DNA of 64,000 bases from Mesorhizobium huakuii (GTDB lineage: Bacteria; Pseudomonadota; Alphaproteobacteria; Rhizobiales; Rhizobiaceae), in NCBI RefSeq assembly GCF_030160235.1, contig NZ_BSNY01000035.1, positions 62,001 through 126,000 on the forward strand. The letters run 5' to 3'. Position numbers and translations under genes: made by a program. This document shows positions 29,294 through 38,398 of this stretch, in pieces; positions within the stretch are counted from its first letter, which is position 1; every line of letters begins with the position of its first letter. Below the pieces are notes generated by a model. It searched no databases. It was not told the origin of the DNA and saw nothing but the letters and a program-made list of their open reading frames with translations.

Positions 29294-29968
29294 CTACTTG
29301 CCGGCCTTCTCTTCCCCGCTTGCCTTGTCGTCCAGCGAATGGCGCAGGATCAGCGGCATCTGGCTGAAGGTGAACAGAAGCGTGATCGGCATGATGCCCC
29401 AGACCTTGAAGGTAACCCAGGCGTCGGTGGAAAAATTGCGCCACACCACTTCATTGACGATGGCCAGGAACAGGAAGAACAGGCCCCAGCGGAAGGTGAG
29501 CTTGCGCCAGCCTTCGGCGTCGAGCTTGAAGGCCGAATCGAAGACATAGCCGAGCAGCGACCTGCCGAAGAACAGGCCGCCGAGCAGCACGCCGCCGAAC
29601 AGCGTGTTGACGATGGTCGGCTTCATCTTGATGAAGATGTCGTCCTGCAGATAGAGCGTCAGCGCGCCGAAGATGAAGACGACGACGCCCGAGACCATCG
29701 GCATGATCGGCAGAGTGCGCGTCAGCAGCCACGAGGCGATCAGCGCGATGGCCGTGGCGGCCATGAACAGGCCGGTGGCGACGAAGATCGGGCCGCCGAA
29801 TTCGCCCAGAACAGGGAATTTCCGCACCAGCCATTCGCCGCGCGCATTGGCGAAGAAGAACACCAGCAGCGGCCCAAGCTCCAGCACCAGCTTGAGCACG
29901 GGATTGACGCCTTCCTTCTTCTCTTTCTGCGGGTCGGACGGATCGCGTTCGAGAATGGGTGGGTTCAT
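29294..29968 (-). CDS. yciB: Inner-membrane septation protein A family (YciB)
   Basis: Membrane protein of 224 residues with five to six helices. [18 protein letters not shown] at the N-terminus, [23 protein letters not shown] in the middle and [32 protein letters not shown] near the end are the YciB/IspZ signatures. It is linked to cell-envelope synthesis at the septum. It follows ftsY, the usual order in rhizobia. The N-terminal tail of about 22 charged residues is longer than in enterobacteria. Confidence 0.93.
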   Translation of the reverse strand: MNPPILERDPSDPQKEKKEGVNPVLKLVLELGPLLVFFFANARGEWLVRKFPVLGEFGGPIFVATGLFMAATAIALIASWLLTRTLPIMPMVSGVVVFIFGALTLYLQDDIFIKMKPTIVNTLFGGVLLGGLFFGRSLLGYVFDSAFKLDAEGWRKLTFRWGLFFLFLAIVNEVVWRNFSTDAWVTFKVWGIMPITLLFTFSQMPLILRHSLDDKASGEEKAGK

Positions 29969-29987
29969 GATCTTCCTTCTTACGCAC

Positions 29988-30007
29988 GATCCCGTTGAAA
30001 CGGGATC
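29988..30007. repeat. Short palindrome between ftsY and yciB
   Basis: GATCCCGTT and AACGGGATC pair perfectly around GA, followed by ATG. It carries the same GATCCCG / CGGGATC core as the larger element at 51039-51081. Confidence 0.65.
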
Positions 30008-30013
30008 ATGCCG

Positions 30014-31966
30014 TTACGCCACTCCAGCGATCGCCCTGGCGAATTCGCTTGCGGAGAAAGGTTCGAGGTCGTCGACCTGTTCGCCGACGCCGATGAAATA
30101 GACCGGCAATTTGTGCTTTGCGGCGATCGCCACCAGAATACCGCCGCGCGCCGTGCCGTCCAGCTTGGTCATCACCAGGCCGTTGACGCCGGCGATGTTG
30201 CGGAAGATCTCGACCTGGTTGAGCGCGTTCTGGCCGGTGGTGGCGTCGACGGTCTGCAACACGGTATGTGGCGCTTCCGGATCGAGCTTGCCCAGCACGC
30301 GCACGATCTTTTCCAGCTCCGCCATCAGTTCGGTCTTGTTCTGCAGGCGGCCGGCGGTGTCGATGATCAACACGTCGGAACCGGCTTCCTTGGCCTTTTC
30401 GAAGGCGTCGTAGGCGAGGCCGGCGGCATCGGCGCCGAGCTTGGAGGCGATGACGGGCGATTTCGTCCGTTCGCCCCAGATCTTCAGCTGTTCGATCGCG
30501 GCGGCGCGGAAGGTGTCGCCGGCGGCGAGCATCACCGACAGGCCGCCATCGGTCAGTTTTGCCGCCAGCTTGCCGATGGTCGTGGTCTTGCCGGTGCCAT
30601 TGACGCCGACCACCAGGATGACATGCGGCTTGTGCGAGAGGTCGAGTTCCAGCGGCATGGCGACAGGAGTCAGCACCTTCTCCACCTCGGCCGCCATGAT
30701 GGCTCGCACTTCGGTGTCGGAGACATCCTTGCCGTAGCGGCTGGAAGCCAGCGCATCGGTGACGCGAAGTGCTGTCTCCATGCCGAGATCGGCGCGGATC
30801 AGCACGTCCTCCAGGTCCTGCAGCGTGTCCTCGTCCAGCTTGCGCCGGGTGAAGACGCCGGCGATGTTGCCGGTCAGTTCGCGTGACGAACGGGCAAGCC
30901 CGTCCCGCATGCGCTGGAACCAGGAGCGCCGTGGCGCCGGCTCCGGCGCCTTGACCGGCTCGGCCTTCTGCTCGACCTTTTTGGCGACGGTCACCTTGCC
31001 GGGAGCGGGCTTCGGTTCCGGCTTCGGCTGTGGGACGGGCTGCGGCTCGGGCGCGATCTCGGCAATGACGGGCTGCGTCTCGACCGGCGCCGGCTGACGA
31101 ATCGGCGGGGCGATTTCCGCCGCCGGGGCCTGAGGCGCGGCAGTCGCTGGCGCGGGTTCGGCAGCGGGTGCCAAATCTTGCGTGCGCTCGCGCTGCCCCT
31201 CGCACTTACCGTCTCCCCGTGAAGTACGGGGAGACTGGGGTGTCGGCGTCGAGGCTTCTTCTTCAATGTTTGCGAGAGAAGGCGCGGCGTCACTGGCAGC
31301 TTCCTTCTCCCCGTCTTTGTACGGGGAGAAGGTGCCGGCAGGCGGATGAGGGGCGGCGCTAACCTTCGAAGTTGGCTGTACTGCAGGAGCCGCCGGCGGC
31401 GGCACTTCGACCGGTGCTGGTGTCTCGACCGGAACCTCGGCAGGCGGGGCCGGTACTTCGATCGGCGCCGGTTCGGGCTGCCTTTCCGGGCGCGGCGGCG
31501 CAATCTCCGGCTCGGCAGGCGCCGGAGCAGGGACTTCCTGCGGCCGCGGTTCGGGGGCAGGCTCCGGGGCGGGGGGAAGCGGAATTTCCTCGGGCGCCGG
31601 CGGCTCCGGCGGTTCTGGCGCGGGTGCCGGTTCCTCTTGCGGCGCGGGCTGCGGCAGAGGTTCCGGCTCGGCGGGAATCGTCGGCTCAGGCGCCGGCGGG
31701 ATGGCCGGAGCGGGTTCGGGTGCCGGTTCTTCGACAGGCGATGGTTCGGGAGCAGTTGCTTCCGGTTCGGCGGGTGAAAGCGCGACCTCCGCCTCGGGCA
31801 GGGGTTCATCGCGCTTCAGAAATTCCGGAACGACCTGTTCGGCAGCCGGCTTCAGCGCATCGAGCTGGTCCCATTTGATCGGCGGCAGCGGAGCGGTCTC
31901 GTCAACGCGCTCCTCGACAACCTCTTTCTTGCCGAACGAAAATATCTTCTTGAAAAAACCAGCCAT
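30014..31966 (-). CDS. ftsY: Signal recognition particle receptor FtsY with long Pro-rich domain
   Basis: GTPase that docks ribosomes carrying membrane proteins at the inner membrane. The protein has 650 residues, much longer than the roughly 300-residue NG core. The N-terminus MAGFFKKIFSFGKKE is a membrane-targeting amphipathic stretch. Residues about 45-330 are rich in Pro, Ala and Glu. The NG domain then shows GVNGTGKTTT near 451, DTFRAAAIEQL, DTAGRLQNK and TKLDGTARGG. Residues about 205-259 have a quite different composition and are encoded by a palindromic repeat element inserted in frame. It forms an operon with mtaB (12-base gap) and dapF. Confidence 0.95.
   Translation of the reverse strand: MAGFFKKIFSFGKKEVVEERVDETAPLPPIKWDQLDALKPAAEQVVPEFLKRDEPLPEAEVALSPAEPEATAPEPSPVEEPAPEPAPAIPPAPEPTIPAEPEPLPQPAPQEEPAPAPEPPEPPAPEEIPLPPAPEPAPEPRPQEVPAPAPAEPEIAPPRPERQPEPAPIEVPAPPAEVPVETPAPVEVPPPAAPAVQPTSKVSAAPHPPAGTFSPYKDGEKEAASDAAPSLANIEEEASTPTPQSPRTSRGDGKCEGQRERTQDLAPAAEPAPATAAPQAPAAEIAPPIRQPAPVETQPVIAEIAPEPQPVPQPKPEPKPAPGKVTVAKKVEQKAEPVKAPEPAPRRSWFQRMRDGLARSSRELTGNIAGVFTRRKLDEDTLQDLEDVLIRADLGMETALRVTDALASSRYGKDVSDTEVRAIMAAEVEKVLTPVAMPLELDLSHKPHVILVVGVNGTGKTTTIGKLAAKLTDGGLSVMLAAGDTFRAAAIEQLKIWGERTKSPVIASKLGADAAGLAYDAFEKAKEAGSDVLIIDTAGRLQNKTELMAELEKIVRVLGKLDPEAPHTVLQTVDATTGQNALNQVEIFRNIAGVNGLVMTKLDGTARGGILVAIAAKHKLPVYFIGVGEQVDDLEPFSASEFARAIAGVA
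31190..31354. repeat. Palindromic element inserted in frame within ftsY
   Basis: Two hairpins lie inside the coding region: GTCTCCCCGT / ACGGGGAGAC (31211-31235) and CCTTCTCCCCGT / ACGGGGAGAAGG (31303-31332). They are followed by a TGCCGGCAGGCGGATGAGGGG tail of the kind found beside rhizobial intergenic palindromes. The element is read through in the ftsY frame and adds about 55 residues. Confidence 0.8.
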
Positions 31967-31978
31967 GCTTTGCGTTTC

Positions 31979-33319
31979 TCAGGCGGCGCGTGCGGCAAGC
32001 GGCACTGCGTTGAGCCGGGCGCCATTGTGGCCAGTAATTTTCGCTTCGACGATCTCGCCCGGCGCGCCGGTGCCGAGTGCGGCGAGGGTAAATCCTTCGG
32101 TGCGGCCAAGCCCGTCGCGCTCGATCAGGATCGACTGGCGCGTTCCAGGCAGTGAAGACAGATGGCGCTGATACGCGGCTTCGCCGGCGGCGCGCAGCCG
32201 GGCGGCGCGCTGCTTGACCGCCTCGCGGCGGACCTGCGGCATGCGCGCGGCGGGCGTGCCTTCGCGCGGTGAAAACGGGAAGACATGGAGATGGGTCAGG
32301 CCACAGTCCTCGACGATTTTGATCGAGTTCTCGAACATGGCGTCGGTCTCGGTCGGGAAGCCGGCGATGATGTCGGCGCCGAAGACGATCGCTGGGCGCA
32401 ATTTGCGCACATCCTCACAGAAACGGATCGACTGGTCGCGCAGATGCCTGCGCTTCATGCGCTTCAGGATCATGTCGTCACCGGACTGCAGCGACAGATG
32501 CAGATGCGGCATCAGCCTGGCTTCGGTGGCGATGGCATCAAGGAGATCGTCGTCGGCTTCGATGGAATCAATCGAGGATAGCCGCAGGCGCTTCACGTCG
32601 GGCACCTGCTTCAAAATGGTCTTCACCAGTTTGCCGAGTTTCGGCGCGCCCGGCAGGTCGGCGCCGAAGCTGGTCATGTCGACGCCGGTCAGCACGATCT
32701 CGGCATAACCATTGCCGGCCAGCCGCTTGACCTGCTCGACCACGGCGCCCATCGGCACCGAGCGCGAATTGCCGCGGCCATAGGGAATAATGCAGAAGGT
32801 GCAGCGGTGGTCGCAGCCATTCTGCACCTGGACGAAGGCGCGCGCCCGGCCCTCTATGGCGTCGACCATGTGGCCGGCGGTCTCACGCACCGAGAAGATG
32901 TCGTTGACGCGGGCCTTCTCGGTGTCGTTGACGCCGAAATCCGGCAGCGCGCGGTAGGAATGCGCCTTCAGCTTCTCCTCATTGCCAAGCACGAGATCGA
33001 CCTCGTCCATGGCGGCGAATTTTTCCGGCTCGGTTTGCGCGGCGCAGCCGGTGACGATGATGCGCGCCCGCGGATTGTCGCGGCGCGCCTTGCGGATCGC
33101 CTGTCTGGCCTGGCGCACCGCCTCGCCGGTGACGGCGCAGGTGTTGAAGATCACGGCGCCGCCTTCCAGCGCACCGAGCCCGGCGCTTTCGGCCTCGCGA
33201 CGCATCACTTCGGATTCATAGGTGTTCAGACGGCAGCCGAAGGTTACCACATCAATGCGGCTGGGGGTCTCGGAAAGGGAGCCGTCGACATCCGGGCTCC
33301 TGGACAGAGCAACCGACAT
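31979..33319 (-). CDS. mtaB: tRNA t6A37 methylthiotransferase MtaB
   Basis: Radical-SAM enzyme of 446 residues that turns t6A37 of tRNA into ms2t6A. The N-terminal UPF0004 domain holds cluster ligands C29, C61 and C92, the radical-SAM motif is C169-x3-C173-x2-C176 (CDHRCTFC), and a C-terminal TRAM-like segment closes the protein. The start MSVALSRS was chosen because its ATG overlaps the dapF stop (TGATG). It lies in an operon with dapF and ftsY. Confidence 0.94.
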   Translation of the reverse strand: MSVALSRSPDVDGSLSETPSRIDVVTFGCRLNTYESEVMRREAESAGLGALEGGAVIFNTCAVTGEAVRQARQAIRKARRDNPRARIIVTGCAAQTEPEKFAAMDEVDLVLGNEEKLKAHSYRALPDFGVNDTEKARVNDIFSVRETAGHMVDAIEGRARAFVQVQNGCDHRCTFCIIPYGRGNSRSVPMGAVVEQVKRLAGNGYAEIVLTGVDMTSFGADLPGAPKLGKLVKTILKQVPDVKRLRLSSIDSIEADDDLLDAIATEARLMPHLHLSLQSGDDMILKRMKRRHLRDQSIRFCEDVRKLRPAIVFGADIIAGFPTETDAMFENSIKIVEDCGLTHLHVFPFSPREGTPAARMPQVRREAVKQRAARLRAAGEAAYQRHLSSLPGTRQSILIERDGLGRTEGFTLAALGTGAPGEIVEAKITGHNGARLNAVPLAARAA

Positions 33320-34203
33320 CAGGCCGCGCTTTCGGTGTCGCGGGCCCAGGTGCCGGTCGAAGGATCGAAGCTGCCGGAAAATTCCCACTCGGCCGCACCG
33401 GTCAGGATGACGTGGTCGTCGTCGCGCCATTCGACATGCAGCGTGCCGCCGCCGGGGGTCAAAAGGCTGACGCTGCGGCCGGTGCGCCTGGTGCGGGCCG
33501 CGGCCACCACCGATGCGCAGGCGGCCGAACCACAGGCCTTGGTCATGCCGGCGCCGCGTTCCCAGGTGCGGATGATCATGCTTTCGGGCGACGTCACCTG
33601 GGCAATGGTGATGTTGGCGCGCTCGGGGAAGATCGGGTGGTTTTCGAGCAGCGGGCCGAAACGCTCGAGCTCGTAGGACCAGACGTCGCGGTCGACCCAG
33701 AAGATGGCGTGCGGGTTGCCCATCGACACGGCGGAGGGCGAATGCAGCACCGGCGCGTCGATCGGGCCGATCTGCAATTCGATCATGCGGGTGTCGCGGA
33801 ACTCCTCGGCCAGCGGAATCTCCTGCCAGCCGAAACGCGGCACGCCCATGTCGACCGAGATCGTGCCGTCGGCATGTTCCCTAGCGTTGAGAATGCCGGC
33901 GCGGGTCTCGAAGGTGAACGTCTTCTGGCCGGTCTCGGCGGCGAGCGCCTGGACGACGCAGCGCATACCGTTGCCGCAGGCCTGCGCACTGGTGCCGTCG
34001 GAATTCAGGATGTCGACATAGTAGGCGGTGCCCGGCGTCTTCGCATCATGGATCGCCATGATCTGGTCGAAGCGGGTCGCGGCATCAGCGTTCAGCGCAA
34101 GGGCGGCGGCCGCCGTCACCTGATCGGCACGGCCGCGCATATCGGCGACGATGATCTCGTTGCCGATGCCGTTCATCTTGGCGAAAGGGGCAGTGCTTGC
34201 CAT
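33319..34203 (-). CDS. dapF: Diaminopimelate epimerase
   Basis: Converts LL- to meso-diaminopimelate for lysine and peptidoglycan. The protein has 294 residues. The catalytic cysteines are C76 in ACGNGMRC and C224 in [20 protein letters not shown] at the N-terminus and PHAIFWV are typical. It is first in the dapF-mtaB-ftsY operon. Confidence 0.95.
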   Translation of the reverse strand: MASTAPFAKMNGIGNEIIVADMRGRADQVTAAAALALNADAATRFDQIMAIHDAKTPGTAYYVDILNSDGTSAQACGNGMRCVVQALAAETGQKTFTFETRAGILNAREHADGTISVDMGVPRFGWQEIPLAEEFRDTRMIELQIGPIDAPVLHSPSAVSMGNPHAIFWVDRDVWSYELERFGPLLENHPIFPERANITIAQVTSPESMIIRTWERGAGMTKACGSAACASVVAAARTRRTGRSVSLLTPGGGTLHVEWRDDDHVILTGAAEWEFSGSFDPSTGTWARDTESAA

Positions 34204-34281
34204 AGCTCCGCGAAATTCCGTGTCCGTTTGGCGCTATATGGCGGAAACGGGCGGGAATTACCAGTGCGCAGGCGTCTTCAG

Positions 34282-34370
34282 CACGGCGAAGGCGTCGGAC
34301 TTGGTCACGGCGAAGATGCCGGACTGGTCACGGCGAAGGCGCCGGACTTAGGTCACGGCGAAGATGCCCA
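34282..34370. repeat. Tandem repeat derived from the 3' end of the DUF1328 gene
   Basis: A unit of 23-25 bases starting CACGGCGAAG recurs at 34282, 34306, 34329 and 34354. The copy at 34354 is the end of the DUF1328 coding region (residues GIFAVT plus stop); the other three lie beyond the stop. It looks like repeated copying of the gene end. Confidence 0.85.
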
Positions 34371-34509
34371 GCACCACCAGCAGGAAGATGACGAGAACGA
34401 TGCCGATGAGGATGCGCGCGCCTGTGGCGGCGGCTCCGGCCAGTGCCGGCATGCCGAGCAGGCTCGCCGCGGCGGCGACGATGAGCAGGATGATGATCCA
34501 TTTGATCAT
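34348..34509 (-). CDS. DUF1328 small membrane protein (YtjA type)
   Basis: Protein of 53 residues with two membrane helices: IKWIIILLIVAAAASLLG and GARILIGIVLVIFLLVVLGIF, joined by a Gly/Ala turn. This is the complete DUF1328 pattern. The function is unknown; homologues are often induced by stress. GAGG precedes the ATG. The end of the gene is part of a tandem repeat. Confidence 0.9.
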   Translation of the reverse strand: MIKWIIILLIVAAAASLLGMPALAGAAATGARILIGIVLVIFLLVVLGIFAVT

Positions 34510-34597
34510 GGGAATGCCTCGCAAACCGACAGATTTGAAACCGCATGAAGAACGCTTCTGTCGCCCCTGGGTTCCCGCGGTTTGCGAGGCGAAAAAT

Positions 34598-35164
34598 CTA
34601 GCCGGCGATCTCGATATCGGTGCTGAACGGCGCCGTCTTGGTCGAGTTCTGGTCATGCATGAGGAAGTTGCACTTGTATTTGCCGGGCGGCAGTCCATCG
34701 AGGGACAGGTCGAGCTTGAAGAAGAGTTCGCGGTTGTGCGAGCGCGAAGCGACCTGCACGCTCCCGATCTTCTCGAAAGTGCCCAGAGCTTCGCCCGTGT
34801 CGGAAAGCACGGTGAGGTCGACGGAAAGCGCGATCTGGCTGTTGCCGAGGCCGTCCGAGCCATAGCCATAGCCGACCGGTTCCATATAGAGCACGACCTT
34901 CTCGCCTGGCTTGTAGATGTGGTTGGCACGCTCGCTGTAGATGCCGAAGCCGCCGGCCGAATCGACCTGTTTGACATTCTGCACGGCGAGCGGCATCGCT
35001 TGCCATAAGGCCTCCTCGGCGCCGCGGAATTTCTCCAGAGCGCCGGCTCCGTCACCTGCCTGCAGCGCCTTTTCGGCATCGGCGGCGCGATCAGTGATTT
35101 CACCCGCGAAAGCCGCCGGCACCGAGATTGCCAGCACCATCAGCGCTGCAAGGATAGATTTCAT
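34598..35164 (-). CDS. Exported protein of unknown function
   Basis: Protein of 188 residues with a signal peptide (LAALMVLAISVPAAFAG). An Ala-rich helix follows (TDRAADAEKALQAGDGAGALEKFRGAEEAL, a TPR-like register), then a beta-rich domain with YKPGEKVVLYMEPVGYGYG and LPPGKYKCNFLMHDQNS. I do not recognise the family. The ATG with GGGG seven bases before it was chosen; an ATG two codons earlier lacks spacing. Confidence 0.7.
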   Translation of the reverse strand: MKSILAALMVLAISVPAAFAGEITDRAADAEKALQAGDGAGALEKFRGAEEALWQAMPLAVQNVKQVDSAGGFGIYSERANHIYKPGEKVVLYMEPVGYGYGSDGLGNSQIALSVDLTVLSDTGEALGTFEKIGSVQVASRSHNRELFFKLDLSLDGLPPGKYKCNFLMHDQNSTKTAPFSTDIEIAG

Positions 35165-35235
35165 CTGCATTCCCCTTTGTCTTGAGGGCGGACCATCGGC
35201 GAAAATGATGGTGCCGTAAATGGCCAATGCGGACT

Positions 35236-36288
35236 TCAGCCGTGCTCGATCTCCGGCACATGCCAGACCTCGCCGGGTTGCAAGGCGCGAAAGCGCTCCC
35301 GCGGCAGGCCCTCGGCGTCCAGCGCCTCGGCCAGTTTCCGGACCGGCTCGTCCATCGGTTCGTCGGTGAGCTGAAAAGTGCCCCAGTGGCACCCGGCGGC
35401 GAAGGCGGCCTTGCACAGCTTCATGCCTTGCACGGCTTCCTCGGGGTTCTGGTGCTGCGGTGCCATGAACCAGCGCGGCTCATAGGCGCCGATCGGCAGG
35501 ATGGCGAAGCGGAAGCCGCCATGCTTGTCCGCCATCAGCCGGTAATTGATGCCATCGTGGAAGCCGGTATCGCCGGCGAAATAGAGTTTGCCTCCCGGCG
35601 TCTCGATGACGAAGCCGGCCCACAGCGCCATGCGCCGGTCGCGGGCGCCGCGCGCCGACCAGTGATGCGCGGGCTCGATGTGGATGGCGGCGCGGTCAGC
35701 GATATCGATCCGGTCGCCCCAGTCATGCGCCGAAAGCCGCATGCCGCGAACCGCCTCGCCGATCAGCACGTCGTTGCCGAGCGGCGTCGCCACCAGCGGA
35801 TCGTGTCTTTCCTTCAACCGCTTCAGCGTGGCGAGGTCGAGATGGTCATAATGGTTGTGGCTGACCAGCACGAGGTCGATCGGCGGCAGATCGTCGAAGG
35901 CGATGCCCGGCGCATTGACGCGTTTTGGCCCGGCGAAGGAAAACGGCGAGGTGCGTTGCGACCAGACCGGGTCGGTGAGGATGTTCAGCCCGGCCGTCTG
36001 GATCAGCAAGGTCGAATGGCCGACCATGGTTACGGTGAGATCGGTGCCTTCGACCTTTGCGGCGGGCCTTGCCGGCGGAAAGGGGCTCGGACTGGTCGCC
36101 GGCCATTTCGCCCGCTGGCCGTTGAACTGCCATTTCAGCAGATCCGTGAAGCGGCCGGGCATCCGGCCGCCGGGATTGAAGAACAAGGTGCCATCGAAAT
36201 GATCGCTGGGCGGACCGCTGTAATAGCGGTTGGCGGCTTTCTTTCTCGCGGCCAAGGTATGCTCCAGCGGGTTTCGGCTCCTAGACAT
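35236..36288 (-). CDS. MBL-fold metallo-hydrolase (NAPE-PLD-like)
   Basis: Hydrolase of 350 residues. The zinc motif HxHxDH appears as HNHYDH near residue 153, with further ligands in HIEPAHHWSARG, AGDTGFHDG and GCHWGTFQ. FNPGGRMPGRFTDLLKWQFNGQRAKWP at the N-terminus is typical of the group related to N-acyl-phosphatidylethanolamine phospholipase D and to UlaG lactonases. The substrate is unknown. The start is uncertain: a longer version beginning MLAPTG is possible, and neither has a strong ribosome site. Confidence 0.82.
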   Translation of the reverse strand: MSRSRNPLEHTLAARKKAANRYYSGPPSDHFDGTLFFNPGGRMPGRFTDLLKWQFNGQRAKWPATSPSPFPPARPAAKVEGTDLTVTMVGHSTLLIQTAGLNILTDPVWSQRTSPFSFAGPKRVNAPGIAFDDLPPIDLVLVSHNHYDHLDLATLKRLKERHDPLVATPLGNDVLIGEAVRGMRLSAHDWGDRIDIADRAAIHIEPAHHWSARGARDRRMALWAGFVIETPGGKLYFAGDTGFHDGINYRLMADKHGGFRFAILPIGAYEPRWFMAPQHQNPEEAVQGMKLCKAAFAAGCHWGTFQLTDEPMDEPVRKLAEALDAEGLPRERFRALQPGEVWHVPEIEHG

Positions 36289-36524
36289 AGGCGTTGCGCC
36301 GGTTGGCGCAAGCATTTGCAGGGCGAATGCGCGATCGCGGCCGAGATCCACGGATTTGAGCGACGGGCAGGCACGGCACGTTGAGATTGCGATAAATTTG
36401 CAACAATCTTGCCGCAAACCCTATTTTAACCATATCGGGTTGAAATTTCGCCACCTTCTCCATCTTGGTGGAGGGTGATATTGCGCGGACGGCTTCCCCC
36501 CAGCCGGATCCGACGGAGGTTGTA

Positions 36525-37064
36525 ATGAATTTTTCGAAAAGCGGTCTGGTGGCCGTATCGCTGGCGGCGCTCGTTGCGAGTGGCTGCTCAACCTCGCGCT
36601 TCTCGTCCATGGACGACCAGCAGCCGGCGCCACTGCAGCCGGCGCCGGCCGGCCAGGTGACCTCCAACCAGCTGCCGCCGCCGGCCTCGCCCGGCACCAC
36701 CGACCCGTCGCAGTTCCCGACCGCGCCGGCGAACACGCAGGTTGCGTCCTTGCCGCCCGACGGCCAGGCGCCCGCCGGAGCTTCGGATCTCAGCGCGGCA
36801 AGCGTCGCCGGCGTGTGGAACGCCAGCGTTTCCGGCCAGACCTGCAAGATCGCGACCCCGCAGACCAAGTTCGGCGCCGGCTTCCGCGCCGGACCGCTGC
36901 ATTGCCCGGCCCCGATCGACGGCATCAAGTCGTGGAACGTCGCCGGCAAGCAGCTGACGCTTTACGATGAGAATGGCGGCTCGCTGGCGCGGCTCTATTC
37001 GTCGGGCGGCACGAAATTCGACGGCCAGACTTCCAACGGTCAGCCGATTTCGCTTACAAGGTAG
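36525..37064 (+). CDS. omp19: Omp19-like outer-membrane lipoprotein, protease-inhibitor fold
   Basis: Lipoprotein of 179 residues. The signal peptide ends in the lipobox VASGC, with lipidation at the Cys near residue 21. A Pro/Gln-rich linker reaches residue 85. The C-terminal inhibitor domain (VAGVWNASVSGQTCKIATPQ, FRAGPLHCPAP, KQLTLYDENGG, FDGQTSNGQ) matches Brucella Omp19, which inhibits host proteases, almost motif by motif. GGAGG lies just before the ATG. In a rhizobium the likely role is protection from plant or microbial proteases; this is inference. A long GC-rich palindrome follows the stop. Confidence 0.88.
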   Translation: MNFSKSGLVAVSLAALVASGCSTSRFSSMDDQQPAPLQPAPAGQVTSNQLPPPASPGTTDPSQFPTAPANTQVASLPPDGQAPAGASDLSAASVAGVWNASVSGQTCKIATPQTKFGAGFRAGPLHCPAPIDGIKSWNVAGKQLTLYDENGGSLARLYSSGGTKFDGQTSNGQPISLTR

Positions 37065-37082
37065 CCCGACCTCCCCGGGGTA

Positions 37083-37120
37083 TGTCGCCCAAACTGGGGC
37101 CCCGGTTTGGGGCAACGACA
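37083..37120. terminator. Palindrome after omp19-like gene, possible terminator
   Basis: CCCAAACTGGGG and CCCCGGTTTGGG pair with one wobble and almost no loop. TGTCG / CGACA extends the stem after a small bulge. No T-run follows, so terminator function is uncertain. Confidence 0.5.
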
Positions 37121-37144
37121 TGCATGAGAAGAACGACGTGACCG

Positions 37145-38362
37145 ATGCATCTGCGTGACGGCCTCCAGACCCATGCGACCGTCAGGCAGCGCTACGACCA
37201 TCTGGTGGATACCGGCGCGATCGAACGCGACCCCGCGCAGGAACACGTCGCGGCGGCACTCGACCGGCTGACATCGGAAATCTCGGCAAAGCGGCTGGCG
37301 CACAAATCCAGTGCGCTGGGCTGGCTGTTCGCCCGCAAGCGCGAGACACGGGACGTCGTCAAGGGCCTCTACATCCATGGCGGCGTCGGCCGCGGCAAGA
37401 CCATGCTGATGGACATGTTCTTCGAGCTGCTGCCGGTCCGGCGCAAGCGCCGCGTCCATTTCAACGACTTCATGGCCGATGTGCAGGACCGCATCCAGAA
37501 GCACCGGCAGGCGCGCAAGAATGGCGACGTCAAGGAAGATGATCCGATCCCGCCGGTTGCCAAGGCGCTGGCCGAGCAGGCCTGGGTGCTGTGCTTCGAC
37601 GAATTCTCGGTCACCGACATCGCCGACGCAATGATCCTGTCCAGGCTGTTTTCGGCGCTGTTCGCCAATGGCGTGGTGCTGATCGCCACCTCGAACGTTG
37701 CGCCGCAAAATCTCTACCGCGATGGGCTGAACCGCCAGCTGTTCTTGCCGTTCATCGGCATATTGGAACGGCACGCGCAGGTGCTGTCGCTCGATAGCGA
37801 CAAGGACTACCGGCTGGAAAAGCTCACCCGCACGCCGGTCTATGTCACGCCAGCCGACGACACGGCCGACCGGGCACTCGACGAGGCGTGGCGGACGATG
37901 ACGCGCGGCGCGCCGACCGCCGCGACATCGCTGACGCTGAAGGGCCGGCAGGTTCTGGTGCCGGCTGCCGCGGGCGACGCGGCGCGGTTCTCCTTCGCCG
38001 ATCTGTGCGAAAAACCGCTCGGGGCGCGTGATTTCCTGGCTATCGCAGGACGCTTCTCGACCGTCTTCATCGACCACGTCCCAGTGCTGGGCGAAGGCAA
38101 GCGCAACGAAGCCAAGCGCTTCATCCTGTTGATCGACACGCTTTACGACCATCATGTGCGGCTGGTGGTGAGCGCCGAGGCCGCGCCGCAGGAGCTCTAT
38201 GTGGCCAAGCGCGGCGTCGAAGTGTTCGAGTTCGAGCGCACGGCCTCACGCCTGATCGAGATGCAGAGCCGCGACTGGCTGGAGGACTGGGCGGAGCGGC
38301 GGAAGGCGAAGGCGGCGCCGGCGGAGGCGCCGCGGGCTCAAGCCCTACCTTCGTCGTTCTAA
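37145..38362 (+). CDS. zapE: Cell division ATPase ZapE (AFG1 family)
   Basis: P-loop ATPase of 405 residues that acts on the Z-ring during constriction. Walker A GGVGRGKT (79-86) is followed by MLMDMFFELLP, Walker B is WVLCFDEFSVTDIADAM, and LIATSNVAPQNLYRDGLNR is the sensor region. The family is shared with mitochondrial AFG1. It lies upstream of mdh, the usual position in rhizobia, with an acetyltransferase gene between on the other strand. Confidence 0.93.
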   Translation: MHLRDGLQTHATVRQRYDHLVDTGAIERDPAQEHVAAALDRLTSEISAKRLAHKSSALGWLFARKRETRDVVKGLYIHGGVGRGKTMLMDMFFELLPVRRKRRVHFNDFMADVQDRIQKHRQARKNGDVKEDDPIPPVAKALAEQAWVLCFDEFSVTDIADAMILSRLFSALFANGVVLIATSNVAPQNLYRDGLNRQLFLPFIGILERHAQVLSLDSDKDYRLEKLTRTPVYVTPADDTADRALDEAWRTMTRGAPTAATSLTLKGRQVLVPAAAGDAARFSFADLCEKPLGARDFLAIAGRFSTVFIDHVPVLGEGKRNEAKRFILLIDTLYDHHVRLVVSAEAAPQELYVAKRGVEVFEFERTASRLIEMQSRDWLEDWAERRKAKAAPAEAPRAQALPSSF

Positions 38363-38398
38363 GCAGATGGACCCAAAGCAGAGCGAAGACCCCGGTCA

